64,000 nucleotides of DNA from Micromonospora zingiberis (GCF_004331455.1 NZ_SJJR01000018.1:58789-122788), one strand, 5' to 3'; shown: positions 47,948-57,310, counted from the stretch's first letter. The notes: a model not told the origin generated them from the letters alone. Made by a program: numbers and translations.

Positions 47948-49426
47948 TCAGTCGATCGGCCAGGTGTGCACCGGCTCGTTGGTGCCCTGCAACTCGGCGT
48001 AGCGCTGCACCATGTGGTGCAGGGCGGCCCGTCGGTCGAGGCCCCCTTGCCGCTCGGCGGCCCACACCGTCGCCGTCTGCCACACGGCACCGTTACGGCC
48101 GGTACGGCAGCGCTGCTCGATGATGCCGAGCAGCCGGTCCCGCTCGGCCGGGGCGACGCCGAAGCCGTCGAGCCCTTCGGCCGCGATGGGCAGCAACACG
48201 TCGAGAACCAGCCCGGTCACCGGCACCTCGCCGAGCCGTGGCCAGTGCAGGACGGCGTCCATGCCGCGTCGGGCGGCGGCGTGGAAGTTCTCCTCGGCGG
48301 AGCTGAAGGTGAGCTGACTCCAGATGGGACGATCGGCCTCGGCCAGGCCACGGGCCAGCCCGAAGTAGAAGGCGGCGTTGGCCAGCATGTCGACCACGGT
48401 GGGCCCGGCCGGCAGCACCCGGTTCTCCACCCGCAGGTGCGGGCGGCCGTTCATGATGTCGTACACCGGCCGGTTCCAGCGGTAGACGGTGCCGTTGTGC
48501 AGCCGAAGCTCGGCCAACTCGGGCACCCCGCCGGCATGCAGGACCTCGACCGGGTCCTCGGTCTCGCAGATCGGCAGCAGCGGCGGGAAGTAGCGGACGT
48601 TCTCCTCGAAGAGGTCGAAGATCGAGGTGATCCAGCGTTCCCCGAACCACACCCGTGGTCGTACGCCCTGCGCCTTCAGCTCGTCCGGTCGGGTGTCGGT
48701 GGCCTGCTCGAAGAGGGCGATCCGGGTCTCCGCCCAGAGTTGCCGGCCGTACAGGAAGGGCGAGTTGGCGCCCACCGCGACCTGCGCCCCGGCGATCGCC
48801 TGCGAGGCGTTCCAGTAGTCGGCGAAGCTGTCCGGCGCGACCTGGAGGTGGAACTGGAGACTGGTGCAGGCGGCCTCGGGCGCGATCGAGTCGGTGTGCG
48901 TACGCAACCGCTCGACACCACGGATGTCGAGTTCGATGTCCTCGCCCCGGGCACCGACGATCTGGTCGTTGAGCACCCGGTAACGCTCGTTGGTGGACAG
49001 GTTGTCGGCCACCAGGTGCCGCTCGGTCAACGTGGGCAGGATGCCGACCAGGACGATCCGGGTGTCCGACCGCGCCGCCCGCTCGCCGGCCCGGCTGAGG
49101 CTGCCGAGCAGGCCCCGCTCGTAGTCGGTGAAACCCGCGCCGGAGATCAGGCGCGGGTTGGCGTTGAGCTCCAGATTGAACTGGCCCAACTCGGTCTGGA
49201 ACAGCGGATCGGCGATGGCGGCGAGGATTTCCTCGTTACGCATCGCTGGTTCGGCGGACGGATCCACCAGGTTGAGTTCGATCTCCAACCCGGTCATCGG
49301 CCGGTCGGCGTCGAAGCCGAAATCGTCCAGCATCAGGGCGAAGACATCCAGGCAGCGGCGGACCTTCTGTCGGTAGCGAACCCGGTCCTCACGGGAGAAG
49401 GCGGCTCGGTCGACATCCCTGCCCAT
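47948..49426 (-). CDS. Glutamate-cysteine ligase family enzyme
   Basis: This 492-residue enzyme has the GCS2-type fold motifs: PMTGLEIELNLVDP, TELGQFNLELNANPR, APEAACTSLQFHLQVAP, GANSPFLYGRQLWAETRIALFEQATD, RPRVWFGERW and HLRVENRVLPAGPT. Members ligate glutamate gamma-carboxyl to an amine; in actinomycetes the well-known product is gamma-glutamylcysteine for ergothioneine (EgtA), but this branch's substrate is uncertain, and no ergothioneine genes are nearby. ATG 49,426 has GGGAGGAAC at the right distance. Confidence 0.85.
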   Translation of the reverse strand: MGRDVDRAAFSREDRVRYRQKVRRCLDVFALMLDDFGFDADRPMTGLEIELNLVDPSAEPAMRNEEILAAIADPLFQTELGQFNLELNANPRLISGAGFTDYERGLLGSLSRAGERAARSDTRIVLVGILPTLTERHLVADNLSTNERYRVLNDQIVGARGEDIELDIRGVERLRTHTDSIAPEAACTSLQFHLQVAPDSFADYWNASQAIAGAQVAVGANSPFLYGRQLWAETRIALFEQATDTRPDELKAQGVRPRVWFGERWITSIFDLFEENVRYFPPLLPICETEDPVEVLHAGGVPELAELRLHNGTVYRWNRPVYDIMNGRPHLRVENRVLPAGPTVVDMLANAAFYFGLARGLAEADRPIWSQLTFSSAEENFHAAARRGMDAVLHWPRLGEVPVTGLVLDVLLPIAAEGLDGFGVAPAERDRLLGIIEQRCRTGRNGAVWQTATVWAAERQGGLDRRAALHHMVQRYAELQGTNEPVHTWPID

Positions 49427-49732
49427 GTGTTCCTCCCGGCGCGCGACGCGACGGAACGGTGCCGTTCCGCAGCGCAGTGTGAACCATACTCGGTGACGCG
49501 CCGAACCAGGCCGTCCCGAAGATCGGTCCATTGCCGCAGTCCACCGCACAGCTGCGGCCCGTGCCGGGTGCCAACGGACCAGGTCGGACGCGCTGGATCG
49601 GATTCCTACCCAGTCGGGTCCGGCGACCAGCGGACGACCTGATGAACAATCTGTGACATTTCGCACCGGCCACCACAGCCGGCTGCCGGGGCTGAAGGTC
49701 GGCGACGCCGCGCACGGGGATGCCGGACAGCC

Positions 49733-49765
49733 GACAGGCCCGCGCGGTGCGGGCGCGGGCCTGTC
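49733..49765 (-). terminator. Terminator downstream of the YceI gene
   Basis: A 13-bp perfect stem (GACAGGCCCGCGC with GCGCGGGCCTGTC) and 7-nt loop lie 16 bp past the yceI stop on the minus strand. The rest of 49,427-49,780 shows no gene or clear signal. Confidence 0.82.
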
Positions 49766-49780
49766 GGGGCGTACCGGAGA

Positions 49781-50362
49781 TCAGGACTGGCGGATGGCCT
49801 CGCCCTCGATCTCGATCTTGATCTTCTTGCCGACCAGGACGCCACCCGACTCCAGGGCGACGTTCCAGGTCAGGCCGAAGTCCTCACGGTCGATCTCGGT
49901 GCTCGCGGAGAAACCGAAGATGTCCTGGCCGAAGGGGCTACGACCGACGCCCTCGAACTCGACCTTCAGCTCGACCGGACGGGTCACGTCCTTGATGGTC
50001 AGCTCGCCGGTGAGGACGAACTCGTTGCCCTCGTGGGACTTCACACCGGTGCTGCGGTACTCCAGCGTGGCGAACTTCTCGGCGTCGAGGAACTCCGGGC
50101 TGCGCAGGTGCACGTCCCGGTCGGCCTGCGCGGTGTTGATGCTGGCGGCCTGGATGGTCGCGGTGACGGTGGACTCCAGCGGCTCCTCGGCGATCGTGAT
50201 GGTCGCGCTGGCCTCGGCGAACTCACCGCGCACCTTGCTGACCATCATGTGCCGGGCCACGAAGCCGACCCGCTTGTGCGCCGCGTCCAGCAGGTAGGTG
50301 CCGGCCGCCGGGATGGTAAGGCCGTTCCACTCGCGGGTAACCGACTCGGTGCTGCTGGTCAT
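49781..50362 (-). CDS. YceI family lipid-binding protein
   Basis: The 193-residue protein is a YceI-type lipocalin-like barrel without a signal peptide: AGTYLLDAAHKRVGFVARHMMVSKVRGEFAE, SINTAQADRDVHLRSPEFLDAEKFATLEYRST, GELTIKDVTRPVELKVEFEG. These bind isoprenoid lipids such as polyprenyl chains and are often stress-induced. It is divergent from a MarR regulator that likely controls it. Confidence 0.93.
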   Translation of the reverse strand: MTSSTESVTREWNGLTIPAAGTYLLDAAHKRVGFVARHMMVSKVRGEFAEASATITIAEEPLESTVTATIQAASINTAQADRDVHLRSPEFLDAEKFATLEYRSTGVKSHEGNEFVLTGELTIKDVTRPVELKVEFEGVGRSPFGQDIFGFSASTEIDREDFGLTWNVALESGGVLVGKKIKIEIEGEAIRQS

Positions 50363-50417
50363 GAGAGACTGCCCTTCGGGAGAGATTGTTTAGTAGCCCA
50401 ACGACTGCCTCAGCAAC

Positions 50418-50446
50418 TATATCCTCGGCAATATTCCTGCTGTCAA
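50418..50446 (-). promoter_or_regulatory. Promoter of the YceI gene
   Basis: On the minus strand a perfect TTGACA (50,446-50,441), a 17-bp spacer and GATATA (50,423-50,418) are seen; TATAGT two bases on (50,421-50,416) is the alternative -10 with a 19-bp spacer. The surrounding AT-rich stretch is where the MarR dimer would bind. Confidence 0.65.
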
Positions 50447-50465
50447 GTACTGCTAGGATGGCCTG

Positions 50466-50969
50466 GTGAACCCGAACGTGTTCGACGATCCCCGCATCAC
50501 GGCTGTTGGCCTGCTCTTTGAGGTACACGCCGGGCTGTCCGCCCGGTTCGCCGCCCAGCTGGAAGAACACGGACTGTCATCGGTCGAGTTCGAGGTGTTG
50601 ACCCGCCTCGCCCGCTCGCCCGGCAACCAGCTGAGGATGACCGACCTCGCCGCGCAGACCTCGCTGTCCACCAGCGGTGTCACCCGAGTGGTCGACCGGA
50701 TGGAGCGCGACGGGCTGATCACCCGACGCGCCTGCCCGTCCGACCGGCGCAGTTCGTACGCCGTGGTGACGCCGGCCGGCCTGCGCCGGCTCGACGAGAG
50801 CCTGCCCGGCCATCTTCAACTCATCGAGGACTGGTTCACCGGCCAACTGGATCCAGCGGCGCTTACCGCACTGCTCGACGGCCTGCGCCGGGTGCGCGAC
50901 GCAGTCCACCCCTGCGCCACGGCCGGCAGCGGCGGCTCGGCGGCCCACCCGGCGGACGCCGACTGCTGA
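50466..50969 (+). CDS. MarR-family regulator
   Basis: This 167-residue regulator has the winged helix: LEEHGLSSVEFEVLTRLARSPGNQLRMTDLAAQTSLSTSGVTRVVDRMERDGLITRRACPSDRRSSYAVVTPAG, with the helices on either side for dimerisation. It starts at GTG 50,466, only 7 bp after a TAGGAT -10-like box, so its mRNA may be leaderless. Divergent placement next to yceI suggests that it represses both. Confidence 0.92.
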   Translation: MNPNVFDDPRITAVGLLFEVHAGLSARFAAQLEEHGLSSVEFEVLTRLARSPGNQLRMTDLAAQTSLSTSGVTRVVDRMERDGLITRRACPSDRRSSYAVVTPAGLRRLDESLPGHLQLIEDWFTGQLDPAALTALLDGLRRVRDAVHPCATAGSGGSAAHPADADC

Positions 50970-50979
50970 TCGGCGTCCG
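50953..50979 (+). terminator. Hairpin overlapping the marR stop
   Basis: CGGACGCCGA (50,953-50,962) and TCGGCGTCCG (50,970-50,979) are a perfect 10-bp stem with a 7-nt loop spanning the stop codon. A second, imperfect hairpin lies at 50,981-51,011. Either could end transcription; the rest up to 51,230 shows nothing. Confidence 0.5.
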
Positions 50980-51230
50980 ATTGTTCCGCCGTCGACACCC
51001 GGCGGGAACAACCCGTGTTCGGTCGACCAGCCGAACGTGACGCCAGCGGCAGAAAGAGCGGCAGAACCGGGCGCCCAACGGGCGATAGTCCATCAAAACC
51101 GACAGCTGGGTTCCCGCCGCCTCGCTAGTCTTCGGGAGCAGCGGGGGCGCAGTGGGGGGTGCCGGCGCGGGCGATGAGCGAGGGGTGCAAGAGGGGGCTT
51201 CCTCGCCCGCGCCACCACCCCTTCCCCCGC

Positions 51231-53069
51231 CTAATCCCGGGCCTGCTCCGCACGGCCCGTGCTGGCCAGCAACGCACCCAGCGTGTTCCGCGCCGCCAAC
51301 TCGCCCCGGACGTCCCCGAGCCACCGGAACGCCTCCAACGCCGCGCGGGCCCTCGGCAACTCCGCTGCGGCGGCGCCGTGCTCACCGGCCAGGGCCGCCA
51401 CGCCGAGCGACGCCCAGGCACGCAGCGCCGGATCGGCATCGGCGGTACGCGGATCGGCGAGCAACCGCAACAGCCACTGCCGCCCCGCAACGTCCCGCCC
51501 ACGCAGCCGCCACCACGGCGGCAGGCTGGCCGCCAGGCGCAACGCGGTGAGTGGATCGTCAACCCCGGCGTACGCCAGCGCGGAGCTGATGTCGCCGGAA
51601 ACCTCGTCGATCCGGTGTGCTGCCGCGGTGGCCTCGGCCCCCGCCAGCCCCGACGCGGTGCGCTCCACGAATCGGGTGATCACCCGGGCGTGCCGGCGGC
51701 GGATCACCGTCGACTCACCGGCACCGGAGGCCCGCTCGACGGCGTAGTCCCGAACCGCGTCGACCAGCCGGAAGCGAAACGGCCCGGCCCCGCGTACGCT
51801 CAGCAGCCCCAGATCGAGGAACCGGTTGAGCAACGGTACGGGGTCGGCGGTGATGGCCGTACCGCCGAGCATCTCCTCGGCCAGTTCGACCGACCACCGG
51901 TTGCCGAACGCGGCGAGCCGGCGCAGCGCCGCCCGCTCCTCGTCGTCCAGCAGCCGGTAGCTGGTCGCCACCGCGTCGCGCAGGGTCTCCGCCACCGCCG
52001 CGCGGGCGTCGTCACCGCGCGGCTGACCGGCCTCCCATCCGCTGCGGGCCGCCGCCGAGGTGTCCAGGTCCAGCACCCGGTCGCCGTACCGGTCGAGCAG
52101 TTCGGTCAGGTCGAGCAGTCGACCACGCGCCGCCATCAGTTCGATGGCCAGCGGCAGTCCGCCCAGCCGCCGCACCAGCGCGGCCAGCGCGGGCAGTTCG
52201 GCGTCGGTCGGTGGCTCCCGGCGAACCTGCGCCAGTCGGGCGGTGAACAACGCCACCGCCGGGTAGCCGGCGAGCGCCGTCGGATCGGCGTCACCCGGCG
52301 GCGGCACCTCCAGCGGCGACACCGGCCGGACCCATTCGCCCGGCAGTCCCACCGGATGCCGACCGGTGACCAGCAACCGTAGTGGGGGCACCGCGTCGAC
52401 CAGCCGCTGAATCGTCCCGGCCACCGCATCCGGCGCCCGTTCGGCCGCGTCCACCAGCAGCAGCGCCCGCTGGTCGCCGAGCCGGGCGGCCAGCTCGGCC
52501 AGCCGGGCCGCGCCGAAGACGCTCAGCGAGGCGGCCAGCACATCGGCGGCGTCCGATCCGGCACCGATCAGCACTCCGGCCGCGCCACCGGGGTGGGCGG
52601 CGGCGACGGCGTGGCCGGCGGCCAGCGCGAGTGCGGTCTTGCCGACACCGGCCAGGCCCACCAGGCTGACCACCTGAGGCCCGCGCGGGTCGGTCAACAG
52701 GGCGACGAGTTCGGCCAGATCCCGCTCCCGCCCGATCAGCTCGGGTGGTGGCGGAATGGGTAGCGGCGCGCCGAGGTCGGCCCGGGCCGGGCCGCCCGCC
52801 ACGCCCCGAGCGGCGGCGATGAACGCCGTACGGGCGGTGCCGGCCAGTTCGAGCGCACCGGCGAGCAACTCGACGGTGGTGCGCTGCGGGCGCGAGGACC
52901 GTCCCCGTTCCAGGTCACGAACCGTCCGCACGCCAACGCCGGCCCGGGCCGCCAACTCGGCCTGGGTGAGGCCGGCGGCCCGCCGGTGCCCTCGCAGCAG
53001 CTCCGCGAGGCCCGACTGACCGGGCGAACCCGATGAACGATCATGACCCAAAGTCATGGCCACGGACAT
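51231..53069 (-). CDS. XRE-type HTH / NB-ARC (STAND) regulator
   Basis: This 612-residue protein has an N-terminal helix-turn-helix (LRGHRRAAGLTQAELAARAGVGVRTVRDLERG) and an NB-ARC-type NTPase with Walker A LVGLAGVGKTALALA and Walker B ALLLVDAAE, then a winged-helix and helical region (LRRLAAFGNRWSVELAEEML, DLGLLSVRG). The C-terminus ends after a short TPR-like stretch, shorter than AfsR-type STAND proteins. Such ATPase switches control secondary metabolism or stress genes. ATG 53,069 is used; a second ATG four codons on is possible. Confidence 0.88.
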   Translation of the reverse strand: MSVAMTLGHDRSSGSPGQSGLAELLRGHRRAAGLTQAELAARAGVGVRTVRDLERGRSSRPQRTTVELLAGALELAGTARTAFIAAARGVAGGPARADLGAPLPIPPPPELIGRERDLAELVALLTDPRGPQVVSLVGLAGVGKTALALAAGHAVAAAHPGGAAGVLIGAGSDAADVLAASLSVFGAARLAELAARLGDQRALLLVDAAERAPDAVAGTIQRLVDAVPPLRLLVTGRHPVGLPGEWVRPVSPLEVPPPGDADPTALAGYPAVALFTARLAQVRREPPTDAELPALAALVRRLGGLPLAIELMAARGRLLDLTELLDRYGDRVLDLDTSAAARSGWEAGQPRGDDARAAVAETLRDAVATSYRLLDDEERAALRRLAAFGNRWSVELAEEMLGGTAITADPVPLLNRFLDLGLLSVRGAGPFRFRLVDAVRDYAVERASGAGESTVIRRRHARVITRFVERTASGLAGAEATAAAHRIDEVSGDISSALAYAGVDDPLTALRLAASLPPWWRLRGRDVAGRQWLLRLLADPRTADADPALRAWASLGVAALAGEHGAAAAELPRARAALEAFRWLGDVRGELAARNTLGALLASTGRAEQARD

Positions 53070-53183
53070 TACGGGCCAGGCCCGACAACCGGCACGTGAG
53101 CGTCAGCCACCCGACCGGTCGATGCCGAAACCCGACAGGGCACGGCCGGGCCCGGCGGAGGGACACCGCCGGGCCGGCCAGGC

Positions 53184-54338
53184 TCACATGCCCAGGTCGC
53201 GGGCGATGATCATGCGCTGCACCTCGGAGGTGCCCTCGCCGATCTCCAGGATCTTGGAGTCCCGCCAGAAGCGGGCGACCGGGTACTCGTTCATGAAGCC
53301 GTAGCCGCCGTGGATCTGGGTCGCCTCCCGGGCGTTGTCCACCGCGATCGTGCTGGCGTGCAGCTTCGCGATCGCTGCCTGCCGCTTGAACGGCTCGCCG
53401 GCCAGCATCCGGGCCGCCGCGTCGTAGTACGCCAGCCGCGCGGTGTACGCCTTCAGCTCCATGTCAGCGATCTTGAACTGGATCGCCTGGTAGTTGCCGA
53501 TCGGCTTACCGAAGGCGTGGCGCTCGGAGGCGTACTTGACCGACTCGTCGACGCAGCCCTGAGCGAGGCCGACGGCGAGCGCGGCGATGGCGATCCGGCC
53601 CTCGTCGAGGATGCGCAGGAACTGGGCGAAGCCCCGGCCGCGCTCGCCGAGCAGGTTCTCCGCCGGCACCCGGCAGTCGTCGAAGGTCAGCTCGTGGGTG
53701 TCCGAGGCGGTCCAACCGACCTTCGAGTAGCCGGGCGCGACGGTGAAACCGGGCGTACCGCTCGGCACGATGATCGTGGACAGCTCCTTCGAGCCGTCCG
53801 GCCGGATGCCGGTGACGGCGGTGACCGTGACCAGGACGGTGATGTCGGTGCCCGAGTTCGTGATGAACGCCTTCGAGCCGTTGATCACCCACTCGTTGGT
53901 CGCCTCGTCCAGCACGGCCCGGGTCTCGGTGCCGCCCGCGTCCGAGCCGAAGCCCGGCTCGGTGAGCCCGAACCCGGCCAACGCCTCGCCGCTGAGCAGC
54001 TTCGGCAGCCACTGGGCCTTCTGCTCGTCGGTGCCGAACCGGTAGATCGGCATCGCGCCGAGCGAGACCGCCGCTTCCAAGGTGATCGCCACGCTGGAGT
54101 CGACCCGGGCCAGTTCCTCCAGAGCCAGGCAGAGCGCGAAGTAGTCGCCGCCCATGCCGCCGTACTCCTCGCCGAAGGGCAGGCCGAACAGGCCCATCTT
54201 GCCCATCTGCCGGATGATCTCGTACGGGAAGGTGTGCTGCTCGTAGTGCTCGGCGATGACCGGCGCGACCACCTCGCGGGCGAAGTCCCGCACGCTGTCA
54301 CGCAGCGCCTGGTGCTCCTCGGAGAGCCGGAAGTCCAT
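53184..54338 (-). CDS. Acyl-CoA dehydrogenase (isovaleryl-CoA dehydrogenase-like)
   Basis: This 384-residue enzyme oxidises a short branched acyl-CoA with FAD, passing electrons to ETF. Motifs: GEEYGGMGGDYFALCLALEELARVD, GFGLTEPGFGSDAGGTET, AFITNSGTD, GERGRGFAQFLRILDEGRI, and at the C-terminus ATQIHGGYGFMNEYPVARFWRDSKILEIGEGTSEVQR. The location with a carboxylase and HMG-CoA lyase points to leucine breakdown, hence isovaleryl-CoA, inferred. It is the last gene of the cluster. Confidence 0.88.
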   Translation of the reverse strand: MDFRLSEEHQALRDSVRDFAREVVAPVIAEHYEQHTFPYEIIRQMGKMGLFGLPFGEEYGGMGGDYFALCLALEELARVDSSVAITLEAAVSLGAMPIYRFGTDEQKAQWLPKLLSGEALAGFGLTEPGFGSDAGGTETRAVLDEATNEWVINGSKAFITNSGTDITVLVTVTAVTGIRPDGSKELSTIIVPSGTPGFTVAPGYSKVGWTASDTHELTFDDCRVPAENLLGERGRGFAQFLRILDEGRIAIAALAVGLAQGCVDESVKYASERHAFGKPIGNYQAIQFKIADMELKAYTARLAYYDAAARMLAGEPFKRQAAIAKLHASTIAVDNAREATQIHGGYGFMNEYPVARFWRDSKILEIGEGTSEVQRMIIARDLGM

Positions 54339-54434
54339 CGGGTTCCTCCTGTATGGACGGGGATGGCCAGGCGCTCGTGACGCCGGGACGGTGGCGGGAC
54401 ACTCGGACGCAGGTGTCGTCCTCGGGTCGTCGGT

Positions 54435-55967
54435 TCAGACCGGAGTGACGCCGTGGCGGCGCCGGGAGAAGTGCCGCTCCTTGCTCCGGGCGGCGGTGAA
54501 CCGGCGGACCAGTTCGGCCCGCAGTTCGTGCGGCTCGACGATCGTGTCGATGACGAGTTCGCTGGCCAGCCGCACGATGTCGATGTCCTGCTCGTACTCG
54601 GCGCGCTTGGCGGCGACGAAGGCGGCCCGCTCGGCCTCGTCCTCGATCGCGGCGATCTTGTTCGCGTACACCGCGTTGACGGCGGCCTCCGCACCCATCA
54701 CCGCGATCTTCGCGGTGGGCAGGGCGATCGTCGCCTCGGGCTCGAAGCCCGGACCGGCCATGGCGTAGAGGCCCGCGCCGTACGCCTTGCGGACCACCAC
54801 GCAGATCTTGGGTACGGTCGCCTCGGAGATCGCGGTGATCATCTTGGCGCCGTGCCGGATGATGCCCTGCTTCTCCACCGCACTGCCGACCATGAAGCCG
54901 GGCACGTCGCTCAGGAACAGCAGCGGCACGTTGAACGCGTCGCAGAGCTGCACGAACCGGCTCGCCTTGTCGGCCGAGTCGACGAAGAGCACGCCGCCCT
55001 TGAACATCGAGTTGTTGCCGACCACGCCGACGACCTCGCCGTTCAGCCGACCGAAGCCGATGGTCAGCTCCTTGGCCCAGAGCGCCTGGATCTCGAAGAA
55101 GGAACCCTCGTCAAGCAGGCCCTTGACGTACCGCCGCATGTCGAACGCCTGCCGCTCGCTCGCCGGCACCAGCGCGGCCAGGTCCGCCTTGGCGGGCGCC
55201 TCGACCGCCTCGGCGGTCGGCGGCTGCTGGGTCCAGTTCGCCGGCAGGTACGACAGGTAGCGCTTGACCACGTCGAGCGCCTCGGCCTCGGTCTTGCAGA
55301 GGAAGTGCCCCACGCCCGACTCGGCGCAGTGCACCTTCGCCCCGCCCATCGCTTCGAGGGTGGTCTTCTCGCCGGTGACCATCTCGACCATGCGGTCGGA
55401 GCCGAGGTACATGCTGGCGTTACCGTCCACCATGGCCACCACGTCGCAGAACGCCGGGATGTACGCACCACCCGCAGCACTCGGCCCGAACAGCGCGCAG
55501 ACCTGCGGGATCGAGCCGGAGGCGCGTACCTGGTTCCAGAAGATCTTGCCGGCGCCGCGCCGGCCGGGGAAGAGTTCCACCTGGTCGGTGATCCGCGCCC
55601 CGGCCGAGTCGACCAGGTAGACCATCGGCACACCGGTGTCGTACGCCCGCTCGATGATCCGGATGATCTTCTCGACGGTACGCGCACCCCAACTGCCGGC
55701 CTTGACGGTGGAATCGTTGGCCATCAGGCAGACCTGGCGGCCGTCGATGGTGGCGGTGCCGGTCACCACCCCGTCGGCGGGCAGCCCGTCGGCGAGCGCG
55801 TTCGCGTAGAGCCCGTCCTCGACGAACGACCCCTCGTCGACCAGCAGGGCAACCCGCTCCCGGGCGAACAGCTTCCCCTTGGCCGCGTTAGCCGCGTGGT
55901 ACTTCTCCGCACCGCCGCCCCGAACGCGCTTATTCAGCCGCTCCAGCGCCTCACCGTCAACCGTCAC
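54435..55967 (-). CDS. Acyl-CoA carboxylase beta subunit (methylcrotonyl-CoA carboxyltransferase-like)
   Basis: This 510-residue carboxyltransferase has the two crotonase-like halves: RERVALLVDEGSFVEDGLYANAL, VVTGTATIDGRQVCLMANDSTVKAGSWG, LVDSAGARITDQVELFPGRRGAGKIF, and the C-terminal FLSDVPGFMVGSAVEKQGIIRHGAKMI and VRKAYGAGLYAMAGPG. The KAGSWG motif is typical of methylcrotonyl-CoA carboxylase beta. It moves CO2 from biotin to the acyl-CoA. The biotin carboxylase gene is 1.4 kb upstream. Confidence 0.88.
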   Translation of the reverse strand: MTVDGEALERLNKRVRGGGAEKYHAANAAKGKLFARERVALLVDEGSFVEDGLYANALADGLPADGVVTGTATIDGRQVCLMANDSTVKAGSWGARTVEKIIRIIERAYDTGVPMVYLVDSAGARITDQVELFPGRRGAGKIFWNQVRASGSIPQVCALFGPSAAGGAYIPAFCDVVAMVDGNASMYLGSDRMVEMVTGEKTTLEAMGGAKVHCAESGVGHFLCKTEAEALDVVKRYLSYLPANWTQQPPTAEAVEAPAKADLAALVPASERQAFDMRRYVKGLLDEGSFFEIQALWAKELTIGFGRLNGEVVGVVGNNSMFKGGVLFVDSADKASRFVQLCDAFNVPLLFLSDVPGFMVGSAVEKQGIIRHGAKMITAISEATVPKICVVVRKAYGAGLYAMAGPGFEPEATIALPTAKIAVMGAEAAVNAVYANKIAAIEDEAERAAFVAAKRAEYEQDIDIVRLASELVIDTIVEPHELRAELVRRFTAARSKERHFSRRRHGVTPV

Positions 55968-56262
55968 AGCGGCTCCCCAACCCGATCAGCCTGAACGATC
56001 GTTAGGCTACCGCACCCACCCCCACCCCGCACCACCCTCACCCCCGCCCCGCCCCAGCGCCGCCCCCGCCGCCGCCCCCGCCTCGGCGATCTTGCACTTT
56101 CGGTCGCCGCAAAACATCACGAAAGCCGCGAATAGCCGACCAGAACTGCATGATCGACGAAAGCTTGTGGGGCGGGCGGGCGGGGCGTGGGGGTGGGGCG
56201 GGGCGTGGGGGTGGGGGCGGGGCGTGGGGGGTAACGGGTAGGGAGGGCAGGGTGGGGTGGGG
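55968..56262. other. Low-complexity intergenic region with inverted repeat and G-rich tract
   Basis: C-rich runs (56,010-56,085), an imperfect inverted repeat (56,088-56,106 with 56,137-56,155; GATCTTGCACTTTCGGTCG against CGACCAGAACTGCATGATC), and a G-run-rich stretch (56,168-56,262) of GGGGCG, GGGGTG and GGGCGG units. The G runs can form quadruplexes on the plus strand. No gene. Confidence 0.6.
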
Positions 56263-57180
56263 TTAGGGGGTGGGGGTTAGGCGGGTGCGGGGGCCGGCGC
56301 GGAGGACTCCGGAGGGAAGCGGGCGGGCGGTCAGTTGCTCAGCCAGTTCGGCGGCGGAGATCAGGGCGTCCAGGTCGATGCCGGTGTCGATGCCCATGTC
56401 GTGCAGCATGTGCACCGCCTCCTCGGTGGCGAGGTTGCCGCTGGCACCCGGGGCGTACGGGCAGCCGCCGAGACCACCGACGCTGGCGTCGAACTCGGTC
56501 ACCCCGAACTCCAGCGCGGTCAACAGGTTCGCCAGGGCGGTACCCCGGGTGTTGTGGAAGTGCAGCAGCAACGGGATGTGCGCGTTGCGGTCGCGTACGG
56601 CGGTGAGCAGGTCACGGACCCGTCGGGGCGTACCCATGCCGGTGGTGTCGCCGAAGGCCACGCGGTCGGCGCCGTCGCGGACCACCCGGTCCACGATGGC
56701 CGCCACCCGGGCCGGGTCGATGTCCCCCTCGTAGGGGCAGCCGAAGCTCGTCGCGATGATCACCTCGGCCCGTGCCCCGGCGCCGTGCAGCAGGTCGATC
56801 AGCTCGGCGATGTCGTCCAGCGACTCGTCGGTGGCGCGGTTGACGTTGCGCCGGTTGTGCGTGTCGCTGGCGGAGACGACGACTTCGATCTCGGTGAACC
56901 CGGCGGACAGGGCGCGCTGTGCGCCCCGGGTGTTCGGCACCAGCGCCGAGTAGCGGACCCCGTCGACCTTCGTCGCGCGCTGCCACACCTCGTCCGCGTC
57001 GGCCATCTGCGGGATCGCCTTGGGGTGTACGAACGACACCGCCTCGATCCGCCGTACGCCGGTGCGCGACAGCGCGTCGAGCAACCGCACCTTGGCCTCG
57101 GTCGGGATCGGCTCCTCGTTCTGCAACCCGTCGCGCGGCCCGACCTCCCGGATCGACACGAACTCCGGCAGTTCCGCCAT
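56263..57180 (-). CDS. Hydroxymethylglutaryl-CoA lyase
   Basis: This 305-residue enzyme cleaves HMG-CoA to acetoacetate and acetyl-CoA, the last leucine-degradation step. Motifs: VGPRDGLQNEEP at the N-terminus, FGDTTGMGTPRRV with metal ligands, LHFHNTRGTALANLLTAL with the HxH pair, and GGLGGCPYAPGASGNLATE with the active-site Cys. It lies between the biotin carboxylase and the carboxyltransferase genes, all on the minus strand. Confidence 0.93.
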   Translation of the reverse strand: MAELPEFVSIREVGPRDGLQNEEPIPTEAKVRLLDALSRTGVRRIEAVSFVHPKAIPQMADADEVWQRATKVDGVRYSALVPNTRGAQRALSAGFTEIEVVVSASDTHNRRNVNRATDESLDDIAELIDLLHGAGARAEVIIATSFGCPYEGDIDPARVAAIVDRVVRDGADRVAFGDTTGMGTPRRVRDLLTAVRDRNAHIPLLLHFHNTRGTALANLLTALEFGVTEFDASVGGLGGCPYAPGASGNLATEEAVHMLHDMGIDTGIDLDALISAAELAEQLTARPLPSGVLRAGPRTRLTPTP

Positions 57181-57250
57181 CTGAAATCACCTCACTGTGA
57201 CACGGCGCTGTTCCTGCTCCCACCAGCATGTCACCCCACCAACCCGGCTG

Positions 57251-57310
57251 GTTGATCAAGAGGTTTGCGTCGGGTCGAGCCCGAATCCTGACGCAAACCT
57301 CTTGATCAAC
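57251..57310. repeat. 60-bp perfect palindromic intergenic element
   Basis: Two 21-bp arms, 57,251-57,271 and 57,290-57,310, are perfect complements (beginning GTTGATCAAGAGG and ending CCTCTTGATCAAC) around an 18-nt loop. I recall similar GTTGATCA...TTTGCGTC elements scattered in Micromonospora-like genomes. It lies between two genes of the leucine cluster and may also act as a transcription terminator for the upstream biotin carboxylase. Confidence 0.75.

Noticed and set aside
51125..51562. Small minus-strand open frame at the end of the STAND regulator
   Set aside because: Shadow in another frame of the regulator gene; composition is Arg/Gly/Ala only.
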